DNA from: Monoraphidium neglectum
Taxonomy: Eukaryota; Chlorophyta; Chlorophyceae; Sphaeropleales; Selenastraceae
Length of the DNA stretch: 50,458 nucleotides
Direction of reading: 5' to 3'
Assembly: GCF_000611645.1 (NCBI RefSeq)
Contig: NW_014013608.1
Coordinates: 15,672-66,129, forward strand
The notes under the pieces were generated by a model. That model was not told where the DNA came from. It ran no database searches and saw nothing but the letters and a program-made list of their open reading frames with translations. Position numbers and translations under genes: made by a program. Of this stretch, positions 1 through 11,152 are shown in pieces. Every line of letters begins with the position of its first letter. Position 1 is the stretch's first letter.

Positions 1-151
1 ACGCGTGCAGCCCTGTCTGCGGGCGGCAGACAACCGCCCCTGCCTTGCATGGCACCAGAATTCCAGGGCCATGCATGTGCAGTTCTCCTGCTGACACAGG
101 GCTAAAGATGCATCCGGAAACAAACATCAATCCAGGATCTCAAGGGCTCAC

Positions 152-1479
152 GAGAAATATAGGGCGCTGGTCCAGATTGAGTAGGTTGCAGCCGCATCAA
201 TCAGGGTCTGTAAAGCAGGGCGTCAGAGATTGGCAAGAGAAGGGTTATGCCTAACATGCAGCGGATGAGATGCGGTCACTTGCGCGGCGGGCCAACCATG
301 CCGCCCAGTTCGGGCGGTGAAACACAAGCATAGGAGCTGTGGGCCCCAGGGCGCCCTTGCGCCCCGCCCCGACCCCTCTTGGCACGGCCCTGTCCGCCCC
401 GTTCCCCCCGCGCCGCCGCCGACGCGTCGGCCGCAACGGATTCTACACCCCTGCAAATCGCCGCCAACGCGGCCTCTGCGCCGATCCCGCCCGCGCCTGC
501 AGCCCCGCCCTTGCCCTTGCCCTGCCCGAGTCCCTGCCCCCCAGCGCCTGCGAGCTCGTCCGCACATCACCTGCAGGACTGTTCCGAAGATGGGCACAGC
601 CGACTGCTTGAGGAAGAGCTTCTGCAGCGCCCCAGGGTCATCCGCAACGCCGGCCTCCTCCCACTTCTTCACGACCTGCTGCGCCACCTCCTTCTTGATG
701 CCGCCCTACATTATATGTGATATGATGAGTCGGAATGATATCCGTTGTATGGGGTTGCGTGTGAAAGAACATTTGTGGACATCACTGATACATTGGGTCC
801 GGCCGGTGGTCAGTTGGGGAGGTGGTGTGGTGGTGGTGGTGGAATCTTGCTAGCCATGCGCCGGTAGGAACGCCGGCCGCTCTGCGCTGACACGCACCGC
901 GCCGCACCGCACCGCCGACGCCGCTGATGCTGTAAGGGCTGCCGGCGCCTGCCGCTGCTCTCGCCACCGCCTCGCCCATTGCCACCCGTTGAGACGGCGG
1001 CGCCGGCGGCTCGCCGCAGGGGGTGCCTCGCAGCTCCCCCTGCCTTCAAAACGCCACCCCGTCAGATTGCACCTTTTGCAGGGCAGCCATGAATTCTTCG
1101 ATTTTCTTCTCAGTCTTCGGGTCTTTTGTACCGTTGCCATTGCCATCGCCCTGCGCGCAGACATGGAGTGGTGCCAACGCGTGGGGTGGTGCATTGCTCG
1201 TGCGCGCCGACGCGTTGCGCCATCGCTGCCAACACCCATCCCGACGGGAGGCGATACATCGTTACAAGTGGAATTAAAACCTGCATTTGGTCGCTTCGCA
1301 GACCCACATAGGTGCCACCGATGGGTGGGCGCCGCTGTGAGCGGGCGTGACACACCACCCCTCACCGCTGCTGCGACGACGCGGCGCGCACGCTGCACGC
1401 GAGCCCCGACCGCCGGCAAGGAACGCCTGGTGATCGTTCCAGTAGGCGCGACCGCCTTGAATGAGGTCTGCAGCATCAT
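152..1479 (-). CDS. Plastid-targeted protein of unknown function (5' part, four exons, runs off the left edge)
   Basis: I do not recognise the family. Exons read on the minus strand are 1479-1366, 1150-1073, 705-571 and 207-152. The first three introns are phase 0 with GT-AG ends, and all four exons join in one frame (about 128 aa so far). The first of two adjacent ATGs (1479) opens a typical chloroplast transit peptide: few acidic residues, many S/T/R/A, ending RRVVAAA just before the first intron. The mature part begins with a Gly/Asn linker, then a Lys/Glu-rich helical segment (TEKKIEEFMAALQK) and a conserved-looking stretch (VVKKWEEAG, FLKQSAVPIFGTVLQ, then a hydrophobic TLIDAAATYSIWTSALYF). 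Exon 4 ends in phase 2 before GTGAGC; the next exon is not resolved in the last 150 bases. Plastid targeting is inferred from composition; the function is unknown. Confidence 0.65.
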
Positions 1480-2031
1480 GTCGTTGCTGCGCTGTCTGAT
1501 GAGAGAAGTGATGTAGAAAATACGCAGCAGCGGAGGAAGAAAACTGAAACAGTTGCAACGTGATAGTTTGCAAGAAGTATCATAAATCCACTGATGAAAC
1601 AACGGGCTCGATCTTTCATCAGCAGTCTCTGGATGGATCCCGGAGACTGGCCTTGTGATTACGCGACCGCTTCAGAGGTGACAAGCTCTTGCAACGTGGT
1701 CATTTGTGCAGTACATGTACCGCTTATCCCTTGGCATGATGACCCCCCTGCTCACACCCATCTATGAACCAAGTGTTGACTCATTGACTCGCTGTCCATG
1801 CCGGCTGTGGGCGCCAGGGGCCGAGCTGTGTGAAAGCCCAAGGTTCAGTGCCACATGGGCCACTAAACACAGACATGCAGCACTCCTTCCCATTCACAGA
1901 TGCTGTTCACTTGCATGCGCAGACACACGACCCATCTGACGTGCAGCGTACCACCAAAACAGTGAAGGCTGCGACCCACAAGACCAGCAAGGGCTGCGGA
2001 CGACGCCAGGCGCTGTATTGTGAGGCCGCCC
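1480..2031. other. Intergenic region between the plastid-protein gene and the ankyrin gene
   Basis: 552 bases holding the upstream region of the plastid-protein gene and the downstream region of the ankyrin gene (both on the minus strand). I see no convincing coding exon, RNA gene or repeat. Short open frames here have no family signature. Confidence 0.5.
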
Positions 2032-3252
2032 TCAAGGCACCTCCTCCTGCTTCAGGCCGCCCTCCTGCCCATCAATCCACTCGACGATATCAATGAAACC
2101 CCCAAACTGCGCGAGCCGGCGGCACGCGGCCGCGTCCCAGGGGCAGCCCGCGCCGCGCGCGTAGCGCAGCACGCGCAGGTGCCCGCCCCCCGCCGCCGCG
2201 GCGCACGTCTTCTCGTCCCAGGGGCAGCCGTGCTCGTGCGCATAGCGCAGCACGTCCAGGTGGCCGTTCTCGGCGGCCAGCCAGCATGTGTACCCCTTCC
2301 AGGGGCAGCCAGCCTCTCGGGCGTACCGCAGGGCTGCCAGGTGTCCGCCCTCCGCCGCGGCCATGCACGTCCGGTGGTCCCAGGGGCAGCCGTGCTCGTG
2401 AGCGTATCCCAACGCCGCCACATGGCCATTGCGGGCCGCGCCGTCGCACGTGGACACGTTCCATGGGCAGCCGTGCTCGTGCGCGTAGCGAAGGACGTCG
2501 ACATGGCCGTGTGTCGCCGCCAACTGGCACACCAACGCGTCCCAGCGGCAGCCAGCTTGGTGCGCGTAGCGGAGCACGTTGAGGTGGCCGTTCTCCGCGG
2601 CCTGCCGGCACGTCGCTACATCCCAGGGGCAGCCGGCCTCGCGGGCATAAACCAAGGCGTCCAGGTGCCCCCCAATCGCAGCCGCCTCGCAAATGCTCGC
2701 ACTTCTCGGGCAGCGGCCCGGCCCCAGCATCCAACGCAGCTCTGCCAAGTCGCCGGCGGCCGCCGCGCGCAGCGCCGCGATCGTCCGCTGGCTGGGGGTG
2801 AGCCGCGGCCACGCCTCGCGAACGCTCCACGCGGGCGGCATGGGGCCCACGGCTGCGCTGGTCGCGGCGAGCCCGGCGACGAATCGCGACACAGGCAGGG
2901 CCCGCGCCCGCGCGGCGGCGCGTCTTGGCTCCGCCCATGCCCTCCAGCGGTGCGCGAGCCGCGCGATCGTGGTGCACTGCTCCACGGGCGGCAGGCGCTC
3001 AAACACGAGCCCCATGATATCAACGTGCACCTCCAGCGGGGCCAGCTTGGCCCTTGTTGTGCGGCGTTCTGGAACCTGGAGGGAAGGTGGTACGGGTGCA
3101 GGAGATGGGGCTGAGGCTGCCGTTGGATGGCTGCATGTGCGCGTCTGTAGTGCAGCAGGCGCACACACAAGCGCAATACTGACATGTTGACCCGCCGATG
3201 CGCGGATGCCGCAACCACTGCATAGCCGTGCTTTCCCCTTCCACCCTTCCAA
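2032..3252 (-). CDS. F-box-like ankyrin-repeat protein
   Basis: A single open frame of 406 codons. From about residue 150 to 395 it consists of about eight repeats of 28-30 residues with the pattern (A)GCPWD..TC..AAENGHLDVLRYAHEHG, the Cys-Pro-Trp variant of ankyrin repeats that is abundant in algae and large DNA viruses. About residues 72-105 (LEVHVDIMGLVFERLPPVEQ followed by an Ala/Trp-rich helix) resemble an F-box, so an adaptor role in an SCF ubiquitin ligase is possible but not shown. The C-terminus (IDIVEWIDGQEGG) ends at TGA 2034-2032. The start is uncertain: the first 60 residues are low in similarity and Pro-rich, and a good acceptor (CCCTCCAG) upstream of the F-box-like part suggests that the true first exon may lie elsewhere. 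Confidence 0.82.
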   Translation of the reverse strand: MEGWKGKARLCSGCGIRASAGQHVSIALVCAPAALQTRTCSHPTAASAPSPAPVPPSLQVPERRTTRAKLAPLEVHVDIMGLVFERLPPVEQCTTIARLAHRWRAWAEPRRAAARARALPVSRFVAGLAATSAAVGPMPPAWSVREAWPRLTPSQRTIAALRAAAAGDLAELRWMLGPGRCPRSASICEAAAIGGHLDALVYAREAGCPWDVATCRQAAENGHLNVLRYAHQAGCRWDALVCQLAATHGHVDVLRYAHEHGCPWNVSTCDGAARNGHVAALGYAHEHGCPWDHRTCMAAAEGGHLAALRYAREAGCPWKGYTCWLAAENGHLDVLRYAHEHGCPWDEKTCAAAAGGGHLRVLRYARGAGCPWDAAACRRLAQFGGFIDIVEWIDGQEGGLKQEEVP

Positions 3253-3819
3253 TGACCTTGTATTCTATTTGATATGCTGCTCGCGCCTTGACCCTGTCCG
3301 GCGTAGATCACGATGTCACCGACATTTTCTCACGCTGTGCTTGCACAGAAGACAACACGACGTGTATGGAAATTTCACTTATGATGACATGCTACGGTAC
3401 ATCCCTGTCGGCTCTGCGGCGTGCGAACAGACAGGTGTTGGTGGCCCGTTGGCTGTGCCACTGGTGCCCCTGAATCGCCGATCTTGACCAGCGGTGACAC
3501 CCCAACGTGATGCAATGCCAGACATGCACAAGCAAATTGGGTGCAGCCACCCCTCTGCATAAAGATGATGCATGGCTGACAGCATGCGCCTGCATGCTTG
3601 CTGCCACGGCGTCGGATATTGCAAGGTGACCTGCAAACACTAAGCCTGCCCATGGCTTTGCTCTCTTATCTGTGTGCGAGCTGCCAGAAAGAAAGAATGC
3701 TTGTGGAATACCAGCCTTTAAAGCATACGATAACACAGTGATACACCATATCTCTGGAGCAAAGCGGCAAGGCGCCATGACGGCAGAGATTACCAGTGTA
3801 TGCAAATCCTGGCCAAGCC
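3253..3819. other. Intergenic region
   Basis: 567 bases between the ankyrin gene and the channel stop codon. It should contain the channel 3' untranslated region and the ankyrin promoter. No coding exon or RNA gene was recognised, and I did not find the algal TGTAA poly(A) signal for the channel here. Confidence 0.45.
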
Positions 3820-6800
3820 CTACACATCCGCCCCTGCCTCGCCGCCGCTGCTGCCGCGGCCGCCGCCGCCGCCGTGTGTCCTCCATCCACCACCACTGGG
3901 CCCCACCGGGGCTCCCGGACGCGCCAGTGCCGCTGCGGCCGCGCGGTATGCCTTCGTGGCGGCCTCCTTGGCGCCCTCCGCACCTCGCCTGGCATTTGCA
4001 CGCATGTTGCGAGACATGACATCAGCAGCCGGGTCCCGGTTCGGATCTGCCCCTGCAGCTGCCGCCCAGATTTCGTCTAGCATTGGCAGCGAATCCAGCA
4101 CAGCCGCGTGGCGCCGGCCCAGCTGCCGCATCCGCTCCTCCGCCTGACATGGGGCATTTGGGAGGTGCACGTGCATACATGAAATGTGCAATTTTGGATG
4201 GGAAGAAACAAGACATAAGCAAAGTCTCTAATGACGGCTGCCAGCTGACGCGCCCACAGGATAGCATGTGCGTCTGCACAGGATCACACCCTTCTGTCCA
4301 GCTCACGCCACCACATTGCGCAACCCATGGTGGTGACTTCCATTGGTCAGAGATTGTCATCTGCATGCAGGTGCAACCTGCAATATGCGATCTGCGATCT
4401 GCGATCTGCAATCTGTGATCTGTCACTCACCCAGCCGTACTCTTGTAGCAGCTCTGCAAACGCTTCTGCGTCCAGTACCAGCAGGCTGCAAGCCGACAGC
4501 GCGCGTATGCAGTACAGGCACGGCCATGCCCGCGCGCTGAAACCAGACTCGCGGCCCCATAGCGCCGCCAGCCGCGGCGGCAGCTCTGCCAGCGGCGGGA
4601 CGGGCAGCAGCGCCTGCGGTCGTCGGCGGGGCCGGGTATGAGACCGAATAATTGATATTTCCCTCGGGCCATGGGCGCCCGCGCAGTGAGGATTTGTGAG
4701 CGCGTGGGGTTCCGCTCCAAAACAGTTACCTCAATTTAAAGCGCGCCGCGTGCCCGGAACCAGGCCCTGTTTGTGTTGCTGCACGGACAGGACCCCGCAC
4801 TCGCGCGGCGCCCAACCCCACGAAAGTCAACACAAGTTGGTTGCGCGTCCCGCCCTCTCGCCCTCACCGGCTCCCCGAACGAGTCGCCCGCCGCCAGGGT
4901 GTCGACGAGCAGCTTCCCCAGGTACACGTCAGCATAGCCCCGGGTGATGAAGTACAGCTGCTTGTGGCATGTTCCTGGGATCACGATCAGCTGGCCTGCC
5001 ATTGAGGAGGGGCCGACCCGTCAGCAAGGTGCGGAGAGTCAAGGTGCAAAGATCGGGTTTGGGGTGGGTGCCAGTTGGCAGGGGTGTGGGACGGCGGTGC
5101 AGCGGTGGCTGACGCTCAAGGTTTCAAGGAGCTACCTGTGGCTCGCGGCATTCTGAGCGAGCCTGCGGCAGACATATGCCGCGCTTGGACCAGCTGGCGT
5201 TTGGGGACGAGCAGCGGCGGCAAGCAATCAGTGCAAGGCGCTGATGACGTCTTGCGAGCCTCTAACAACAACCAAGCACGCACCGCACAACGACATCCAA
5301 GGCAACCCTCATTCACCCGCACGCACTGCAGTGAGTGGCTGCCGACCAACGACGACAGCCCCAGGCGCTGACATCACCGCACTCACCTTCTGGCGCCACC
5401 TGGTGTTCCACGAGCAGCGCAGTCCGCTGCAGCAGCTGCCGGCTGTCGCGCAGGACGGGCAGGCGGGACAGCGCCTGGCTGACGCTGGCGAGGGCGACCT
5501 GGGTGGGAGGGGGCGACGAAGGGATGAAGGGATAAATGGACTCCAGGCGGCAGGGGTTGGTTGTCAACGAAGCGATTGCTTAATTTGACAAATGAATTGA
5601 GTTAATTTGATGTGTCACAATTGCAGGCCACCTTGTTTCTTGAAGCTGAAAAGCACGGCAGAATGGTGCTGGTCAGTTTGGGGCCGTCAGGAGGCCCGTG
5701 CGCCAGAGGCGGAGCGAGAAAGCTTGTCTTCACGACGAGACCGTCAGCCGCACCTGCAGCCGCAGCGCGGGGGCGAGGCCCTGCATGAATGCGCCGCTGT
5801 CCTGCGTGTTCTCGTCGTGATGCTTCAGCTTCAGGTATGACATCACCGCCTGCTTCAGCGGCGGCGGCAGGCCGCGGCGGTCGACCTCCCTTTGGGCCTG
5901 CGCCGGGGACAGGGAGCGAGAGCGGGGCACGAGCCGGGCGTATCAGTTGGGAGAGCAGCCAGCGTGCATCAGCACCAGGTGTCACAGGCAGGCGCGGGCG
6001 CCGAGGAGCTAGGGCGGCAGAGCGCACCAGGGTCTCTGGGCCTCGCGTTTTGTGGAAACGCCGGGAATCGCCCTGCTGTGGGGTGACAACCGAACATGCG
6101 CAAGACAGGGTATGAGAAACACAGCGGGTGCCTCGCCTGCATTAGTAGCGTTTTGTGGCGGGCCTGCGCCGCCAGGAACTCCAGGATTGCTGATAAGATG
6201 AAGCCATTGACAGTGGCCCAGCCCCTGGGGTAGGCAACGGGGTCAGGCGGCCCGTGTCAAGGGGTGTTCAAGTGGTGGCAAGGGGACGGACGGCGTGCGG
6301 CGCTCATGCAATCCATGTTGTGGAAATCGCGTGCGCTGTGGCACAAGTATAAGGAGCTCGGGCACAGCGGGTTGTATGCAAAGTGCATCAAGAACATCGA
6401 CCGATGACACACTATGCCAGCAGAGGATACGCTGCATGCGGCTGGGGCTGCAGTTGCCCAAGGACAGCACCGGCATGGACCCTGCCAGCGAACTGGTCAG
6501 AAAGCAACGAGATGCTCAGAGAGAAGCCTGCAGCTGAGCTCCTTATCCAGTTTCAAACAGCACTCAACCCACGGTCAAAGGGCCAGGTTCACTTGATCAA
6601 ACTCACGCCGCCATGGTTATCATCTCGATTGTCCAGAGCACCGCCTCTGCGTATGTCACTGGCGGATATGAGCCATAACCCAGGCCGATCATGGCGCTGG
6701 TGACGGAAAATACTCCCCTGTGTGTGCACGTTGCATTTTGTGTGTGTGCGCGCGCTCAAAGAGATGTCGAGAGATTGTTTGATTGCTTGATGCAAGGATG

Positions 6801-9311
6801 TGTGTGCAAGTGATTGTGAGTGGATGGGCATATTTGTTCTGCGCGTCCATTGCATTTAGATGCTGTCATGCCCCACAAAGACACGCACACGGGCCTCAAT
6901 CAGTCTTTGGCAGGCACACTGCTGTAATTGACTGCACCAAGGCGAGGGGCCTCAGACGTGCAGCAGCGCAGCGCGACCGACCCACCAGGTCCACGCCTCG
7001 TACACGTGAACGGGCCCGTCCAGCAGCTGCAGCTCCACAGGCCAGGTCTTGGGCGGGAAACCCTGGAGACGCCAAGGCGGTGGAAGGGGGTTGCCGGCGT
7101 CAGCGTTTTGCTCCAAAGCCGCATTCGAATCGAAGGAATAATCAAAGCAAGTTCGGCGGCTGCATGCGGCTTCCATGGAATCCCTATGTACCAATACAAA
7201 TATGGCAGGTGATCTGCCCGGCCTGTGTTTAAGATTGCACACAGCAGACAGGTTGAGGCCCGCACGCGGGTCTTGGTGGAGTGCGGTACGCCAGGTGCCG
7301 CCCACCTGCACGCGCAGCACGAGCCACAGCGCACAAGCAAAGTAGTGCAGCGACAGCAGCAGCAGGGACGCTGATATCACCACCAGCCGCATGGAGTAGT
7401 TAAAGTTGTTGGAAAAAAACGGCAGCAGATTCACGACGCGGAAGGGGTCGCCGTGGGCGCGGCGGGTGATGGCGAAGACCTTGAGCATCCTGAGCGGCGG
7501 CAAAGGGTAGATCGTGGCAGCTACATCATGTAAGGAGGGCTGGTGAGCAGCATTGACGCCGACAGAGGATGGAACGGCTGTCAGCACGTGTGAAGCCTTA
7601 GCTCGAACTTGCTGGAGATTGTGACAGCCAGCATGGCCAGCAGCAACAGCAGCCCTCGTTGGAATGCCGTCATGCGATGACATCAGGATGACATCACCTG
7701 TTGAGGTATCCAGCGTTGAAGCTGTCCAGGCTGCGGTCTGCTGCCAGCACGATGCACTCAAGGGGCAGCGTGGACACAACGTCCAGGAGCAGCCACCCCT
7801 TGGCGTAAGTCAAGAAGACGATCTTGAAGTCATAAGAGTACTCCACCTGTCAAGGTGGTGACGGGGAAAGACCATAAAACGAGGCGTCGTGGAATGGTCA
7901 CAGCATTCTCTCAAGGGCGCTGAAGTCGGGGCTGCGTCGCATCGGTGTCAAAACTTAGGCGGCTAAGACGAGGCAGCTTGCAAGAAGCGGAGCCTCGCAA
8001 AAGCGCGCAGGCGCGATCGCGCCGACTGAGGCAGCAACCAGTTGAACGCACCATGCCTGTTTCTCTGTTGAAGCGACGGACGCCAGTCAGGAAGTTGAGT
8101 ACGATGTCCAACTTTGGAGTAATATGGTTTGCGATGGGATAGGATTGGGTGGAACGAGGTGGGATGAGTTTGGGCTTGCAAATGCTCCCGTCGTAATTAA
8201 AACCAACGGTTTGTCGGCCAGGCCCAGGCCGCACACTTTTGAGGAGTGCGCACCCCGCCGCTGCGCACACTGCAGCGCGGGTCAGACGCTTCGACCTCCT
8301 GGCGAGCTGGCTTTGTGGGTCAAAGCCTCCACAGAAAAGAGGCCACTCACACCCCTTCCCCCCGTCCATCCGCATGATCATCGCTGAGCCTCCCCTTAGG
8401 TGTCACGGACGGACGCACCATAAATGCTGCATTAGTAAGCGTCAGGAACTGCACGCTCATCGCCGGCTGCGGCGGCGCATGCGGCCCCGCCGCCGCCGCA
8501 GGCTGGTGGCCTGAAAGGAACACACACTCTGTCGCCGGCGCATAGAATGCGATCAGGGCCGGCACGTATATGATGAGCGCGGCAGTGAAGACGAGCATCA
8601 AAATGTCCCAAAAGAGTCTGAAAGGGCCATCGGGGTTGATCATGTACCATGGAGCCTTCGGGGCACCCTTGGGAGGCAGTTGAGGGCGTTGGGGAGGAGG
8701 AGGCAGGGCAGCCGTGTGCTTTCGTGTGTGCAAAACGCAACACACACGGCTGCAGCAGCTGTACGTATGCATGTGTGCACATGCACACGTGTATATGAGG
8801 ATGACTGTGTGCAGATGTGTGCATGCACAAGTGCGCCGAAAAGTGTGTGTGTGTTTGTGTGTGCTGTCGTGTTGTGTGTGTGAATGTACTCGCACCCGTG
8901 CTTGTGTGCACCACCTGCTTGCGTGTGCGGCGAGCGCACCTGCAGCAGCGTCTCGTAAAGCTCCCGCGCCTTGGGCTGCGAGTGCGGCCGCAGGTCGCCC
9001 GACGTGAACGTCAGCGGGCACAGCGCCTCCTGCAGCAGGCGCAGCTGCCGCCGCGGGTCGCGCCGCCACGTCGCGCTCAAAGCATAGTCCTCCCCGACAC
9101 CGCCGCCGCTGGGGCTGCCGCCGGCCCCGTCATCGCCGCCGTCGCCGTCGTGGTGGTGGTCGGGCGCAGCGTCGACAGGATCTGGCATGCTGCCTGCGCG
9201 CTCCAGTATGCGATGGTGGTCTTGCTCCTCCCACATGGGGACGCGCGACGAGAGCGCATGCACCAGGCGCCGCTGCGCCTGAAGGCTTGGCCGCCCCATC
9301 CGCGGCGCCAT
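3820..9311 (-). CDS. Cyclic-nucleotide-gated / EAG-type cation channel, 13 exons, 719 aa
   Basis: Exons (minus strand): 9311-8940, 8667-8419, 8111-8052, 7846-7698, 7489-7306, 7062-6986, 6696-6607, 6224-6137, 5897-5754, 5498-5387, 4995-4868, 4613-4431, 4143-3820. All phases agree and give 720 codons including TAG. S1 is about residues 140-166 (FWDILMLVFTAALIIYVPAL). The end of S2 is exon 3 (LDIVLNFLTG). S3 lies in exon 4, S4 follows LNRMLKVFAITRR, and S5 is about 309-334. The pore helix and filter are in exons 6-7 (GLGYGSYPPVT, residues 368-378), and S6 is in exon 8. The C-linker is exon 9. The cyclic-nucleotide-binding fold is about 487-605, with GDSFGE, and is followed by a tail rich in Ala and Gly. 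The intron after exon 8 has a GC donor (CAG|GCGAGG). ATG 9311 is the first in frame; an upstream exon is not excluded. Introns 6606-6225 and 5386-4996 show nothing else. Confidence 0.92.
4386..4425. repeat. GATCTGC short tandem repeat in channel intron 12
   Basis: Five imperfect copies of a 7-base GATCTGC unit (the last ones vary to GATCTGT), immediately inside the 5' end of the intron that separates the CNBD exon from the last channel exon. Confidence 0.8.
8714..8905. repeat. TG/CA-rich microsatellite-like block in channel intron 1
   Basis: Runs of (GT)n and (CA)n with interspersed GTGTGCAT units fill most of the first channel intron, between exon 1 (ending at 8940) and exon 2 (starting at 8667). 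Alternating purine-pyrimidine, not coding. Confidence 0.8.
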
Positions 9312-11152
9312 TGATGCTGCTGCGCGCTGGTGATGTCCCTGCTGCTGGGCTCTGACTGGCGGCACTGCGGGCGGCACACGCCGTCCAGCGCAGTATATGT
9401 CCTGCTAGTAATGCAAGCTACGCTGCCATTACGAGCATATTCTCGAGTCGTCTGCTGTAGGGGAGAATGAGCGCCAGTGTTTCCGGGTCATTGGCGAGAT
9501 CGTTGCGCCGTCCAGCTGCATGATTGCTACAGGATATCGGTTCAACAGACACACACAATGTAACGCTGAAGTGGCTGCGGACGCTTGGTGTAACCCCTTT
9601 AGCCGAGAGGCACATAGGGCTGATCGTGATGCGTTCACGACACACACTTGAAAGGGGGGGCCAGCAGCTGGTGGGAAGGTGAGCGTTGCGCTTTGGGCTA
9701 CTCTATTTGGCGTCTACGGGCGAGCTTGTGGACTGTACTGTAGAAGCGCCATATTGTTTCGAACACCATCATGCACGTCGCGGAGCGACACGCTGCAGCG
9801 CGGCTGGGGGGCCAGGTGGTGGGATACGGGTTGACCGCTTTCACCTTCATACATGCTGGCTTGGACTGCAGAGAAAGATTCACCAGGACGGGTTGGCAGG
9901 TGCCATAGCCTACGAGATGGTTTGATTCTAAGCGCAGCATTGCACAAGAAGGGGCCCACAGCCCTCCCGTTGCTGCTGCTGGGACTGTGTCTTGCATCCC
10001 TCACCCTGCAGCACCTGAGGCCCAGGCATGCGCAAGAATGTTGTGCATACCCTCACTCAAAGCCCCCGTGTGGCGAGCGCAGGAAGGCGACCTGCAGGGC
10101 AGGCAATGTCCCACGGGTGCGGTACAGCGCTGCAGACCACATGCAGGGCGAACCACAGGGCTACAAGGCGAGGGGCGGCACCATCTGGGCCCACTTGTGC
10201 TTGGGGTGCTGGCCGGGTTGGCCAGCAACAGTGAGCCTTCCAGCCCAAAAGCAAGATCGGTCACCAGGAGCTGGGGGGGAGGGAGGTGGGGCGGCAGCGC
10301 CGATGGCGTAATCAGCAGGCCGCTTCTCTCAGTGCAGGAACAAGCGAGGGTTGGGCCAGCAGCGGCTGACACCCCACCTGCACCCGTCGGCAACAACTTC
10401 CAGCCCCCCCTCCCTCCAGGCTCCACGCGCTGCCATTGACGCCGGGTGGACCTAGCCGTGCCTTGCAAAAGGCAAACGAAGCAGCTTTAGCGGCGCAGCG
10501 CCATAGCATAAGCAGGAGCGGAGTGCATTGCCTGAACGGAGCACGGGACTTGGGGGGCGTGCAAGCTACCAAAGGCGATCAGCGGCAAGCATACTCAAAA
10601 TGCCTGCGCCAAATTTCGTTTATTTGTGCCTATGGCTGCCTCTTCAGAAGGCGGCCTCCAAGCGCGCATGTTGCTTGACTGGAATCAGTCAAGAATACAG
10701 GTCTGCCGCACCGGAATGCAGGTCCACAGGCAATCAGTGGAGGCGGCCGAGTCAGTGGCGGTCAGCAGGTCAGGGGCGGTCTAGTCAGGGACGCAGCACG
10801 CGGCCTGGTGGGCCTTGGTGCGTGGCTGCTCGTGCAGCCGAGTGTCTATAAGCGTTGTTTTATGGTCACAACTTGAGGTCCTAGCGCATGGCGGCAAGTA
10901 TGTACCGTATGCGAGTGCGAGGACAACCGCGGCCCACGCCTAGTGTCGAGGATGAGAGGAGTGACCAGATGACACACACACCCGCTGTCTGCTTGCCTGC
11001 CACTTAGGATCATGAGGTGTTCGCAAGACTACACGAGTTATTGGAGGTATATCGTATCGTGTCCACGTCGTACAGTCTGCGCTGCGAGACTCGTGCTTGG
11101 TTCGCACCGTGGGTGAGAGATTCAGAGTCATCTCGCTGTCTGTCGCCCCACG
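9312..11152. other. Intergenic region upstream of the channel and of array copy A
   Basis: 1.84 kb between two divergent genes. The part from about 10675 is homologous to the flanks of copies B and C and belongs to the tandem unit. From 9312 to about 10600 I see no exon with a recognisable domain; it may hold 5' untranslated exons of the channel. No RNA gene was recognised. Confidence 0.5.
11001..11152 (+). promoter_or_regulatory. Conserved 5' flank of copy A
   Basis: The 150 bases before the ATG contain CACTTAGGATCATGA, TCGTGTCCACGTCGTACAGT and a block ending TCGCTGTCTGTCGCCCCACG. The same ordered blocks occur before B (21301-21441) and C (31909-32044). Conservation outside the coding frame suggests promoter or 5' untranslated function; no TATA box was identified. 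Confidence 0.4.

Noticed and set aside
317..853. Plus-strand Pro/Arg-rich frame
   Set aside because: Lies opposite the spliced plastid-protein exons; composition is that of GC-rich noncoding DNA and it has no recognisable feature.
7490..7560. Upstream extension of channel exon 5 (LHDVAATIYPLPPL)
   Set aside because: The acceptors there do not fit the phase-2 end of exon 4; the CTCAG acceptor at 7490 fits in phase and gives a continuous S4 segment.
9699..10651. Short open frames between the channel and copy A as small genes
   Set aside because: No domain, signal peptide or homology to the other spacers; lengths expected by chance at this GC content.
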